Shown here in pieces: positions 35,648-43,914 of a DNA stretch of 64,000 nt. The stretch comes from Moorena bouillonii PNG. GTDB lineage: Bacteria > Cyanobacteriota > Cyanobacteriia > Cyanobacteriales > Coleofasciculaceae. Made by a program: the position numbers and the translations under genes. Where the stretch lies: NCBI RefSeq assembly GCF_001942495.1, contig NZ_MKZS01000001.1:6470787-6534786 (forward strand), given 5' to 3'. The notes below the pieces were generated by a model, which made no database searches, had not been told where the DNA came from, and saw only the letters and a list, made by a program, of their open reading frames with translations. Position 1 is the stretch's first letter, and the number at the start of each line of letters is the position of its first letter.

Positions 35648-36433
35648 ATCTAATTGATTCTTTCCATATCACTTGGAATTCCTACCATGATGGTATAGGA
35701 AAATCTAAGGGGTAGAGCCATCCAAATATAGAAACCGAGATTTACCTGGGCAACACTAAAGTATATGGAAGCTAGAGTTGCTTATAGCAATAATTGCTAT
35801 ATAAGATGCCATAGAATTTTACACTAGAATTTTACACTGCCAGAGGTGAAACTGTTTAGAGTTTTGGTTAATCGATAGAGTTTTAGCATTAAATCAATGG
35901 ATGACTAGCACCAGAGACTCTAATCCCCCCAGGGCAAACGGAGCTAAATTATAGAAACCTTACTCAGAAGCGATGCAGAGGTGCGAACCGTGGCGAATTT
36001 AATAATTAGATGCGGAAAGCGCACCTAAGAAAGATTTAACACCTAACAAAGATTTAACAATTAATAAGCAAAAATACTTATATTATCAATCTTATATCCA
36101 GAGGTGCGACCCGTGGCGAATTTAATAATTAGATGCGGAAAGCGCACCTATAGGCACTTCAAAATAACATAGGTTTACCCTAGTCATCTCCCCAAAGAAT
36201 AATTGAGCAAGGTTAGTGGGAGTATAAAGAAGAATTGGTGGATTATTTCGCAAATTCTGGTTAAAAATTCCTGGAAAATCAATTACTCTCACTAGAGATT
36301 AGACAGTCTCTGACCAGACACGACTCAATGGGACAATAGTTGCTGATATCGAGCTCAGGTTAAATCAGATTGGGATAGTCCTGGTAAGATTGGGCTAATT
36401 ACTGGTAACCTATCCTGCTGTTGACGAGAAAGC
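35648..36433. repeat. Intergenic region with two 50-bp direct repeats
   Basis: No gene. At 35,978-36,027 and 36,101-36,150 almost identical 50-bp copies run from GAGGTGCGA to AGCGCACCTA, enclosing CGTGGCGAATTTAATAATTA. The ends of each copy are complementary, so each can form a hairpin. The rest is AT-rich and holds the promoters of both flanking genes. Confidence 0.8.
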
Positions 36434-38209
36434 ATGCAAAAAATCCTGAGTTGGGCAATACTAGCTTCTGTGATTACATTACCTGTTTTACCTGTTTCGG
36501 CTGAGCAACCCCTTTTCCTGGCCTATCCCCCCCGTGAGCATAAAACTACTGCAGAGAAAATTTTCTTGATTGGTACTGCAGCCCCTACTTCAGAGGTATT
36601 GGTCAATGGTAGACCTATCCCCCGTAGCCAAAGTGGGAATTTTGCTCCTAGTTTCCCTTTGCAGCTGGGAGAAAATCGGTTTACCTTGCGCTATCTAAAC
36701 CAGAAAATTCAAGTTAACGTAACCAGGCTGTCTACTGAACCACAGTTACCACAAGGTTTGGGATTTTCCAAAGATTCCCTGACCCCAGCAGCAGATATTG
36801 CTAGATTACCTGGAGAACAGATTTGTTTTGGTGCGATCGCATCCCCTCGTGCTAGGGTTTCTGTGACCCTGGGCAATCAACGGATTTCCTTACTCCCTCA
36901 ATCCCAAGATGTCCAACTTCCGTCTAATTTTGCCGTATTGACTGGTCAAAACCAACCTACACCTCGTGCAGCTATTAATAACTACCAGGGATGTGCCGAA
37001 ATTTCACAAGCTGGTAATTTTGGCAACCCTGTGTTTCAACTAAATCTCAATGGCGAGAGAGTCAGTCAGCGGGGTACAGGTACAGTGGAAATTTTATCTC
37101 CTAACCGCTTAGAGGTAATAGAGGTAATAGAAGAGGCTGGGGTTGCCCGCACTGGACCGAGTACTAACTATTCTCGCTTAACGCCTTTACCAAAGGGAAC
37201 TAGAGCAGCAGTTACTGGTAAACAAGGAGACTGGTTACGTCTTGATTATGGTGCTTGGATTCGCCAGAAGGAAACCAAGGTAATTTCTGGTGCAACTCCG
37301 CCGAAGTCTATTATTCGCAGTATCACCTCCCGACAGGTACCTGGAGCAACAGAAATTCTCTTTCCCCTAGAGATACCAGTACCAGTGAGTGTGCAGCAGT
37401 CCGATAAAACCTTTACTTTAACGCTACATAATCTAACGGCTCAAACGGATACGATTTTCTTGAATGATGACCCAGTGATTAAGCGCCTAGACTGGTACCA
37501 AGTTACTCCAGACCGGGTGCAGTATAATTTTAGACTCAAATCTGAGCAGCAGTGGGGGTATGACTTAAGGTATGAAGGCACTACTCTAATTCTGTCTCTA
37601 AGACATCCACCAAACTTGAGCAGTAGAAGCAGACTGGGTGTATCGACTCAGCAGTTAGCAGGAATTAAGATACTGCTCGATCCCGGACATGGGGGAGCCG
37701 AAACAGGAGCGAGCGGACCGAATGGGTATCCAGAAAAGGATGTTAATTTAGTAGTCTCGAAACTGTTGCAAAAGGAATTGGTACAACGGGGAGCAACGGT
37801 ATATATGACACGGGAAACTGATAAGGATGTGTCATTACGAGACCGCATGGATATGATTCACGAACTAGAACCAACGATTGCCCTTTCTATCCATTACAAT
37901 GCGCTACCAGATTATGGTGATGCTATTAATACTGCTGGGATCGGAATGTTTTGGTATCATACCCAAGCCCACGATTTATCAGTGTTTTTGCATAATTATT
38001 TAGTCCAAAAACTCCGACGTCCATCCTACGGAGTATTTTGGAATAATCTCGCCCTAACCCGTCCTCACAAAGCTCCTTCGGTGCTATTGGAATTGGGATT
38101 TATGATTAATCCGGTGGAATTTGAATGGATTAGCAATCCCCAAGAACAAAGGCAATTGGCTAATGCGATCGCAGATGGGATTACTGAATGGTTGGCTACT
38201 GTGGAGTAA
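36434..38209 (+). CDS. N-acetylmuramoyl-L-alanine amidase (AmiC-type) with SH3 and AMIN domains
   Basis: The protein has 591 residues and a signal peptide (KILSWAILASVITLPVLPVS, then AE). After an N-terminal beta region there is an SH3b-like domain (about 230-285; AGVARTGPSTNYSRLTPLPK), an AMIN domain (about 300-390) and a zinc amidase_3 domain (about 410-590). The latter has ILLDPGHGGAETGA (zinc His), the Glu of YPEKDVNL, and SIHYNALPDY (second zinc His). It cleaves the amide bond between muramic acid and the peptide stem in the periplasm, as needed for cell separation or septal junctions. Confidence 0.92.
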   Translation: MQKILSWAILASVITLPVLPVSAEQPLFLAYPPREHKTTAEKIFLIGTAAPTSEVLVNGRPIPRSQSGNFAPSFPLQLGENRFTLRYLNQKIQVNVTRLSTEPQLPQGLGFSKDSLTPAADIARLPGEQICFGAIASPRARVSVTLGNQRISLLPQSQDVQLPSNFAVLTGQNQPTPRAAINNYQGCAEISQAGNFGNPVFQLNLNGERVSQRGTGTVEILSPNRLEVIEVIEEAGVARTGPSTNYSRLTPLPKGTRAAVTGKQGDWLRLDYGAWIRQKETKVISGATPPKSIIRSITSRQVPGATEILFPLEIPVPVSVQQSDKTFTLTLHNLTAQTDTIFLNDDPVIKRLDWYQVTPDRVQYNFRLKSEQQWGYDLRYEGTTLILSLRHPPNLSSRSRLGVSTQQLAGIKILLDPGHGGAETGASGPNGYPEKDVNLVVSKLLQKELVQRGATVYMTRETDKDVSLRDRMDMIHELEPTIALSIHYNALPDYGDAINTAGIGMFWYHTQAHDLSVFLHNYLVQKLRRPSYGVFWNNLALTRPHKAPSVLLELGFMINPVEFEWISNPQEQRQLANAIADGITEWLATVE

Positions 38210-38280
38210 TGCACGCTTTGTGGAATAGGGAACAGGGAACAGGGAACAGGGAACAGGGAACAGTGGACAATAATTGACGC

Positions 38281-38400
38281 AAAGCGATGCAGAGGTGCGA
38301 CCCGTGGCGAATTTAATTACGGGTCAAACGCACCATTAAGGTCTTGAGAAGGCAGCGCCGACCTGCGGGGGTTTCCCCCACTCGCGCTTTGCATCAAGAA
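38281..38400. repeat. Nested dispersed element between the amidase and the toxin gene
   Basis: It runs from AGCGATGCAG to GCGCTTTGCATCAAGA and contains a GGGGGTTTCCCCCACTCGC segment shared with about 31,346-31,373. Nested inside is a 43-bp hairpin (38,292-38,334; GTGCG-ACCCGT pairing with ACGGGT-CGCAC) of the same family as 35,978-36,027. GGGAACA heptads precede it (38,228-38,263). Confidence 0.75.
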
Positions 38401-38447
38401 CACTATTAGAAAACTACTTTTGCGCATAGGTCTACTATACCTTGAGC

Positions 38448-38798
38448 TCAAAGAGGAATCTTAGCAATTCTGTTGATCCATTCTTCAGCACTTGATGCTA
38501 ACCCAATTAAAACCAACTCCTCAATAACAACTTCAATCGCCGACTTCTTGGACACAACGATAACTCCTGCGCTTTTGCGACTCACAATAAACTCGGCAAA
38601 ATGCCTTGGCATTGTCTTGCGGTCGTGGGTCACAAGAATGCGTCCTTGCTGTGCTGCTTTTGCAAGTACTTCTAAATCGCTTAAACCTTGCAACTGGGCT
38701 TCCAAAGCAGTTTGGAAATCTATTGAAGGCTCTTGTCGTAGAACGCCAGTAACAATTATCTGATTGAAATCAGCATCAGCTTGGTAGCAGACGTTCAT
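38448..38798 (-). CDS. DUF5615-family PIN-like toxin
   Basis: The protein has 116 residues. DADFNQIIVTGVL, SDLEVLAKAAQQGRILVTHD, RKTMPRHFAEFIVSRKSAGV and GVIVVSKKS match the DUF5615 branch of PIN-like nucleases, with acidic residues (DADFN, D of LSDLEV, THD) in the expected places. It would be an RNase toxin. Its start overlaps the stop of the upstream DUF433 gene (ATGA), which is the usual toxin-antitoxin order for this pair. Confidence 0.82.
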   Translation of the reverse strand: MNVCYQADADFNQIIVTGVLRQEPSIDFQTALEAQLQGLSDLEVLAKAAQQGRILVTHDRKTMPRHFAEFIVSRKSAGVIVVSKKSAIEVVIEELVLIGLASSAEEWINRIAKIPL

Positions 38799-39157
38799 TC
38801 TCCTAGCCTCTGTTTTTTGGCTAATCGTGACCTAAGTTTGTTATACAGAGACGGATCCGTGTTTTGTAATGGTTGAGCCATGGCATCAAACTCTTCCTCT
38901 TCCACAGCGAGGTAAGTATCAATCTGATCACGATTAGCTAAGTAGAAAGCGATCGCTCCGTAAACTTGTTCAAGGGTCAACAGTGGGAAAGATTGAACAA
39001 TACTTTCTGGTGATAATCCGTTGCGGAAATTATACACAACGGAGTCGAGAGAAATTCGTGTGCCTGCAATCCAGTAACCATGGTCTCGATACTCTACATA
39101 GGTTTTAGCTTCTAGAACTGGCATAAATTTACCTTGAATATATCTCCGATCGATCAT
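38795..39157 (-). CDS. DUF433-family antitoxin
   Basis: The protein has 120 residues. YVEYRDHGYWIAGTRISLDS, VVYNFRNGLSPESIVQSFPL and LTLEQVYGAIAFYLANRDQI are typical of DUF433, a helix-turn-helix-like antitoxin domain, with a longer acidic/basic tail. It overlaps the DUF5615 gene by four bases. It probably represses its own promoter and neutralises the toxin. The upstream gap carries a repeat-derived CGGGTCGCACCT. Confidence 0.85.
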   Translation of the reverse strand: MIDRRYIQGKFMPVLEAKTYVEYRDHGYWIAGTRISLDSVVYNFRNGLSPESIVQSFPLLTLEQVYGAIAFYLANRDQIDTYLAVEEEEFDAMAQPLQNTDPSLYNKLRSRLAKKQRLGE

Positions 39158-39477
39158 ACTGCGGGTCGCACCTCAGGTACACAGGATTGTTTTCCCACTT
39201 CCGACTTACCTGCTCCCTGCTCGCTCCTCCCTGCTCGCTGCTCCCTAAAAACAAGGATAGGTGTGGGTGGGATACAAAGTACCCGCAAGGGTACTGTAAA
39301 GTCTCCTAAACTTTGCCTATCATAACTAGTATAAAGCCTATTTATAGTAATCCTTGCATAAAAATCCCAACTCAAGGTGATAAGTAATTAAGGAGTAAAG
39401 TTACCCACTCCTAATTAACTTTATAAAAGGTTCTAACCAATCGGTAATTTCTGGAAATTTATAGGAGTCAGATCATC
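39158..39477. other. Intergenic gap with a partial dispersed repeat
   Basis: A partial copy of the GGTGCGACCCG element lies at 39,162-39,176, followed by heptads of the type TCGCTCC/CTGCTCC (about 39,210-39,245). ATAGGAGTCAGATCATC before 39,478 holds the likely ribosome-binding site of nblA (AGGAG). The promoter of nblA is probably in the last 100 bp. Confidence 0.6.
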
Positions 39478-39681
39478 ATGGAAAAACATCAACCAATAGA
39501 ATTTTCCCTAGAACAGGAGTTCAATCTTAAAGTTTTTGAGACGCAAATTCAAAATCTCGACCTTGAACAAGCCAAGAATCTTCTGTGCGAGCTCTATAGA
39601 CAGATGTCAATTCGTGAAATTCATTTCAGGAATTTCGTTAAGCACAGTTTAATCGGAAATCCTCCACCTTGGAGTGAGTAA
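39478..39681 (+). CDS. nblA: Phycobilisome degradation protein NblA
   Basis: The product has 67 residues. FSLEQEFNLKVFETQIQNLD, LEQAKNLLCELYRQMSIREI and FRNFVKHSL are the classical NblA pattern. NblA is a small helical adaptor that brings phycobiliproteins to Clp protease when nitrogen or sulphur is short. It has a clear AGGAG ribosome-binding site. Its presence confirms a phycobilisome-containing cyanobacterium. Confidence 0.93.
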   Translation: MEKHQPIEFSLEQEFNLKVFETQIQNLDLEQAKNLLCELYRQMSIREIHFRNFVKHSLIGNPPPWSE

Positions 39682-39700
39682 GCTCAGGGGGCAAGGGATG

Positions 39701-39898
39701 AAAGTAAGCTTATGCGCTATGCGCACGCTACTTGAGGTGCTATCAGCTATCAGCTATCAGCTATCAGCTTGCATAGGTAAACATTCGTTTAATTTATTGC
39801 GAATCGGCGCAGCTACCCTGGGTTTATGTTAAGCATGATAGCTGACGGCTGACCGCTGACGGCTGACCGCTGACCGCTGACCGCTAAATGCTTACTTT
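39701..39898. repeat. MITE-like element with 9-bp inverted ends, downstream of nblA
   Basis: AAAGTAAGC at the left and GCTTACTTT at the right are perfect inverted ends of a 198-bp unit. It contains CTATCAG heptads (about 39,742-39,768) and CTGACCG heptads (about 39,840-39,884), the same architecture as 24,608-24,780. No coding frame is present. The remainder of the gap up to 40,194 is AT-rich with nothing recognised. Confidence 0.7.
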
Positions 39899-40194
39899 TG
39901 CCTCATACGGTAAATTTGCCAATTAAATTCTGATTAGCTTAACCCAATTATCCGGAATCCACAGCTAAATTACTGAAGAAACAATAAACAAAGCAGTTAG
40001 AGTCAAGGCGACTGAGACACAATAACATTATTAAGTGCATCATGTAGGTAGCTATAAATACATTTAAACTGAATTGCTAAATTATCGATGAATTCAGTAA
40101 CTCAGCAATTCAGAGTAATTTATCACCTACTTACTGTTCACAGGGTCAGTTAACCAAGGCTCTCTAGCTTTAATTCACAATCAAGGAGTATCCC

Positions 40195-40431
40195 ATGGTA
40201 AAACAAATGTGCTGGTTATCGAGCTTTGGTAGCAATGAACCAAAAATGTTGCACTTGCGGACTTCCCCTTATGAGGCTTGGCGTCCGTACACAGCTTTTC
40301 CCCAATATGCTGTCCCAGATTATCCAGTACCTGGCGGTTCTAAAGGCTGGGCAACCTATCAGAAACTAAGACTCTCAGACTGGGTTTTGGTTCCTAGTGA
40401 CAATGAAACTATGGATTATAAAGCAAGTTAA
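40195..40431 (+). CDS. Small conserved-looking protein of unknown function
   Basis: The product has 78 residues, was not recognised and is rich in Tyr, Pro and Trp (FPQYAVPDYPVPGGSKGWAT). CAAGGAGTATCCC just before the start is a good Shine-Dalgarno sequence, supporting expression. It ends 15 bp before an AT-rich inverted repeat that separates it from argZ. It has no signal peptide or membrane segment. Confidence 0.6.
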   Translation: MVKQMCWLSSFGSNEPKMLHLRTSPYEAWRPYTAFPQYAVPDYPVPGGSKGWATYQKLRLSDWVLVPSDNETMDYKAS

Positions 40432-40447
40432 TAATTTAGTAATAAAT

Positions 40448-40515
40448 GAAGAATTAAGAATGTAGAATGTAGAATGTAGAATTCTTAATTCTTAATTCTT
40501 AATTCTTAATTCTTC
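40448..40515. terminator. Heptad inverted repeat between convergent genes
   Basis: GAAGAATTAAGAAT at the left pairs with ATTCTTAATTCTTC at the right, with AGAATGT and AATTCTT heptads inside. It sits between two convergent genes, like 33,756-33,840, and could terminate both transcripts. Confidence 0.55.
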
Positions 40516-40529
40516 AACAGTTAAACTAA

Positions 40530-42635
40530 TTACTTGACTAGATAAGGACTGGTTAACTTATCTAACTGTTGCACTAACAAGCTAAGGAATAAACCGACAT
40601 CAGTAACAACACCAACAGATTCTACTGAACCGCGATCGCTTAATTTTGTCACTACGGCGGGGTTAATATCCACACAGACCATCTTCACTCCGGCTGGAGT
40701 CATATTCCCGACGCCAATAGAATGGAGCATAGTAGACAGCATCAAGATCATATCTGTCCCTTCCAATAACTTGGCATAGTCTTGCTGTGCTTTAATCAAA
40801 TCCATCTGGGTATCTGGCAGAGGACCATCATCTCGGATGGAACCAGCTAGGACAAATGGTACGTTATTGCGGACGCATTCATACATCACCCCTTTAGTTA
40901 ATACACCCTGTTCTACAGCTTGGGCAATACTACCGCAGCGACGGATAGTATTGATTACCTTGAGATGGTGTCGGTGTCCACCATGGACAACTACTCCTCG
41001 TTTCATATCCACACCCAAAGAGGTTCCCATCAGGGATTGCTCGATGTCATGAACTGCGATCGCATTTCCCCCTAACAGCGCCTGAACATACCCTTGTCGA
41101 ATCAAACGGGATAAATGTTCACTACCGCCAGTGTGAATTACCACAGGTCCTGCTGTCACTACTACTCTGCCCCCTTGGTCCCGGATTTGGCGCAGCTCCC
41201 AAGCAATTTGTTCGACTACTAATTCTACCCGGCGCTCACTAGAGACCCCAGATGCCATAAAACTAAATTCTTGCTGATTGCGTTGTTCACGGGATTGAGT
41301 TTTGCGCACCGTGCGGATTCCTTCTACTCCCACGATCACCTGCTCTCCAACTTCCAAATCCCGCAGCACTTTACAACGAGCGATTACACCGTCTGGGGTT
41401 TCAGTTATTGCGATCGCACCATCCATGCGTTGATGTTGCACCTTCAGCCACTCACAATTTACCCGTACTTCCGTCGGATAAATGGTAGTAACATAAAAGT
41501 CATCAGGAGCAACCCCTGCTTGAGTAACAGGTTCCAAGTTAGCATCACACACCTCTTGGGCAGGAGTGACAGCTCCTAGATCAATCAGCTTAGTCATAAT
41601 CTCTGCCATCACCTCATGATCTGGTGCAGAGACTTTCAGTTCAGCATTAGAGGTGCTTTGCCGCTGTGTTCCTAGGTCGAAGTTAAGTACCTGGAAGCTA
41701 CCCCCACCTCCTACAATTAAATCCAAGGCACGGCTGATGATACCAGAATCAAGCAAATGACCTTCCAAACGAATAATGCGACTTTCAACCGGTTGATTGC
41801 CATGGATTTCACTGCGGACTGGTTCAGTTACCCGTAAGGTTAGGCATTTAGCAGCACCACCAGCTTTGAGAAATTCCGTCAAGGGGGTTTCAATCACCTC
41901 AAACCCAGCTTGACCGAGCCGATCTTTCAAGCGATCGCTAACTTTGTTCATCACTACAAGTTGATCAATATTGACCGCATTGCAAGCAAAGTTCACTGCA
42001 TCAGCTTCCTCTATGGCGATTCGTTTTTCCGGTGCTACCCGCATTTCGATTAAGCGGTTGGAATAGGCATCAAATGCTGGGGGATAGTAGAGTAAATAGC
42101 CACCACTCAGGGGACAGAAGCAAGTGTCCAAGTGATAGAAACGTTGATCCATTAGGCGCAGGGACACAACTTCAATATCTAGCCATTTAGCAAGGTATGG
42201 ATGGGAATCAAGTTCTGAGCGGAAGCCATAGCCAGCCCACAGCCAACGCCCTTCCCGGTCTAGCAGAGCATCCCCAGCTCCTTCAAAGGGTAAGTCTTGA
42301 GGAAGTTCATAGACAGTGTAGCCATTGTCATTAAACCATTGCTTGAAATAAGGTTCTTCTCCCTGGCGCTCTTTGTGGAGGAAGCGGCTAAGCACTACAT
42401 TCTTGCCCAAGACTAATCCAGCATTGGCTGTAAATACCATATCTGGCCAACCGGATTGAGGAGAAACTAAATCGACTAGGGCATGCTCTTTGATGACATA
42501 GTGCAGTTTTTGCCACTGTTCTACAGCGCGATCCCTCGATGACTTGTGAATATTTCCCTCCATCCAGGGATTAATCACATAATCCACATCGTAGTGGTCA
42601 GGGGGACACATGAGGAAGCGAATTGATTCTGTCAT
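40530..42635 (-). CDS. argZ: Arginine dihydrolase ArgZ/AgrE (bifunctional)
   Basis: The product has 701 residues starting MTESIRFLMCPPDHYDVDYV; an ATG 78 bp upstream is less likely. The N-terminal half is an amidinotransferase-fold guanidine-modifying domain with NPWMEGNIHKS, FTANAGLVLGKNVVLSRF, FEGAGDALLD, YHLDTCFCPLSGGYLLYYP and KAGGAAKCLTLRVTEP (catalytic Cys in GGAAKC). It converts arginine to ornithine, CO2 and two ammonia. The C-terminal half (about 290-700; LOR/SDH-like, VVVTAGPVVIHTGGSEHLSR) corresponds to the ornithine cyclodeaminase-like part seen in Anabaena AgrE, which makes proline. It is central to mobilising nitrogen from cyanophycin and arginine. Confidence 0.92.
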   Translation of the reverse strand: MTESIRFLMCPPDHYDVDYVINPWMEGNIHKSSRDRAVEQWQKLHYVIKEHALVDLVSPQSGWPDMVFTANAGLVLGKNVVLSRFLHKERQGEEPYFKQWFNDNGYTVYELPQDLPFEGAGDALLDREGRWLWAGYGFRSELDSHPYLAKWLDIEVVSLRLMDQRFYHLDTCFCPLSGGYLLYYPPAFDAYSNRLIEMRVAPEKRIAIEEADAVNFACNAVNIDQLVVMNKVSDRLKDRLGQAGFEVIETPLTEFLKAGGAAKCLTLRVTEPVRSEIHGNQPVESRIIRLEGHLLDSGIISRALDLIVGGGGSFQVLNFDLGTQRQSTSNAELKVSAPDHEVMAEIMTKLIDLGAVTPAQEVCDANLEPVTQAGVAPDDFYVTTIYPTEVRVNCEWLKVQHQRMDGAIAITETPDGVIARCKVLRDLEVGEQVIVGVEGIRTVRKTQSREQRNQQEFSFMASGVSSERRVELVVEQIAWELRQIRDQGGRVVVTAGPVVIHTGGSEHLSRLIRQGYVQALLGGNAIAVHDIEQSLMGTSLGVDMKRGVVVHGGHRHHLKVINTIRRCGSIAQAVEQGVLTKGVMYECVRNNVPFVLAGSIRDDGPLPDTQMDLIKAQQDYAKLLEGTDMILMLSTMLHSIGVGNMTPAGVKMVCVDINPAVVTKLSDRGSVESVGVVTDVGLFLSLLVQQLDKLTSPYLVK

Positions 42636-42778
42636 AGTCGATTTCTGATCTGGTAGATACCTACACGACCAAGGTAAGTCAGCAATTAAACCAATGTCAC
42701 GACAATTTGCCATTGACAGGGGAGTAGGTTAAGTTGGTGGATTGGTCTTATATATAAAGGCTAACCCTTAATTATACC

Positions 42779-43687
42779 ATGAAAAAAATATTTATAACTA
42801 GACTGAAGCGAATTCTGCTTACCACCAGCATCAGTATTGTGAGCGTGCCACTGTTGATCTATGGCGGATTGCTGGTCAAGCGTCCGCTTCCCACCGACAA
42901 GCAGCAACAACTGTTCCAAGGCATCGTATATCAAAGAGATGCTCGCAACTCACCCCGTCCGCTGATGGTACATACTGTTACCATAGACCTAACCGCACCA
43001 GGAATTAAACTGTTAGTAACACCAGGAAATAAAGTCGATAAAAATGAATTTGCTGCCCGGACTACTTCGGAATTTGTGCGGGAGTTTAACTTACAATTAG
43101 CTATTAATGGTAGTTTTTTTTATCCTTTTCGCCAGTATCCACCGAACTCCTATCCTAAACCTAGTGATCCGGTCATAGTACAAGGCCAAGTTATCTCTGA
43201 GGGGAAATCCTATGCTCCTCCAAAAGCAACTTCCTCAGTGCTTTGTATTTCAAAGTTTATCCGCGCTCAAATTTATCAAAACCGTTGTCCTATAGGTACA
43301 TCTGAGGGACTAGCCGGTAGAGAAATTTTACTAAAAGAAGGAAAGCCAGCAGTATTGGGAGGTCGTGGAGGTGAGAACCTATTCTCTCCCCGCACTGCTG
43401 TCGCTATTGATAAATCAGGCAAAACTTTGTGGTTAATTATTGTTGATGGTCGCCAACGGTTTTACAGCGAAGGAGTTAGTTTGGCTGAGTTGACTACTAT
43501 TATTCAAGAATTAGGAGCCGATAGCGCCCTAAATTTGGATGGGGGTGGTTCCACCACTCTGGTAGTAGCAAATAAGACTAAGTTACGGGTATTAAATTCA
43601 CCGATTCAGACTCGTATTCCTACCCGCCAACGTCCAGTTGCTAACCATCTGGGCATCTATGCTTTGCCGGTAGATAACAGGGAGTAG
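42779..43687 (+). CDS. Phosphodiester glycosidase-domain exported protein, paralogue 1
   Basis: The protein has 302 residues and an uncleaved or weakly cleaved N-terminal membrane anchor (ILLTTSISIVSVPLLIYGGL). The rest matches the NAGPA/DUF2233 phosphodiester glycosidase domain: LQLAINGSFFYPF, GREILLKEGKPAVLG, RTAVAIDKSGKTLWLIIVDG, GADSALNLDGGGSTTLVVAN and RPVANHLGIYAL. Such enzymes remove a sugar linked through a phosphodiester. The periplasmic substrate is unknown. It is about 85 percent identical by eye to the gene at 43,915. Confidence 0.86.
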   Translation: MKKIFITRLKRILLTTSISIVSVPLLIYGGLLVKRPLPTDKQQQLFQGIVYQRDARNSPRPLMVHTVTIDLTAPGIKLLVTPGNKVDKNEFAARTTSEFVREFNLQLAINGSFFYPFRQYPPNSYPKPSDPVIVQGQVISEGKSYAPPKATSSVLCISKFIRAQIYQNRCPIGTSEGLAGREILLKEGKPAVLGGRGGENLFSPRTAVAIDKSGKTLWLIIVDGRQRFYSEGVSLAELTTIIQELGADSALNLDGGGSTTLVVANKTKLRVLNSPIQTRIPTRQRPVANHLGIYALPVDNRE

Positions 43688-43899
43688 GGAGTAGGGAATA
43701 GGGAGTAGGGAGTAGGGAGTAGGGAGTAGGGAATATAAAAAAAATATCACCATTAATTGATGATTTTTATAGCTATTTTATACCAAAAGATAGTAGTTAA
43801 TAAACCCCATTAATATAATACAGTTTAAATGCACAATATACCAATCCTAAATGAATTGTGATAATTTTTGTTCCCTGTTCCCTGTTCCCTGTTCCCTTT
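43679..43899. repeat. Heptad arrays between the duplicated glycosidase genes
   Basis: GGGAGTA heptads (43,679-43,733) start right at the stop codon of the first copy, and CCCTGTT heptads (about 43,871-43,899) end about 15 bp before the start of the second. Confidence 0.85.
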
Positions 43900-43914
43900 G
43901 GTATAGCTTAGAGC

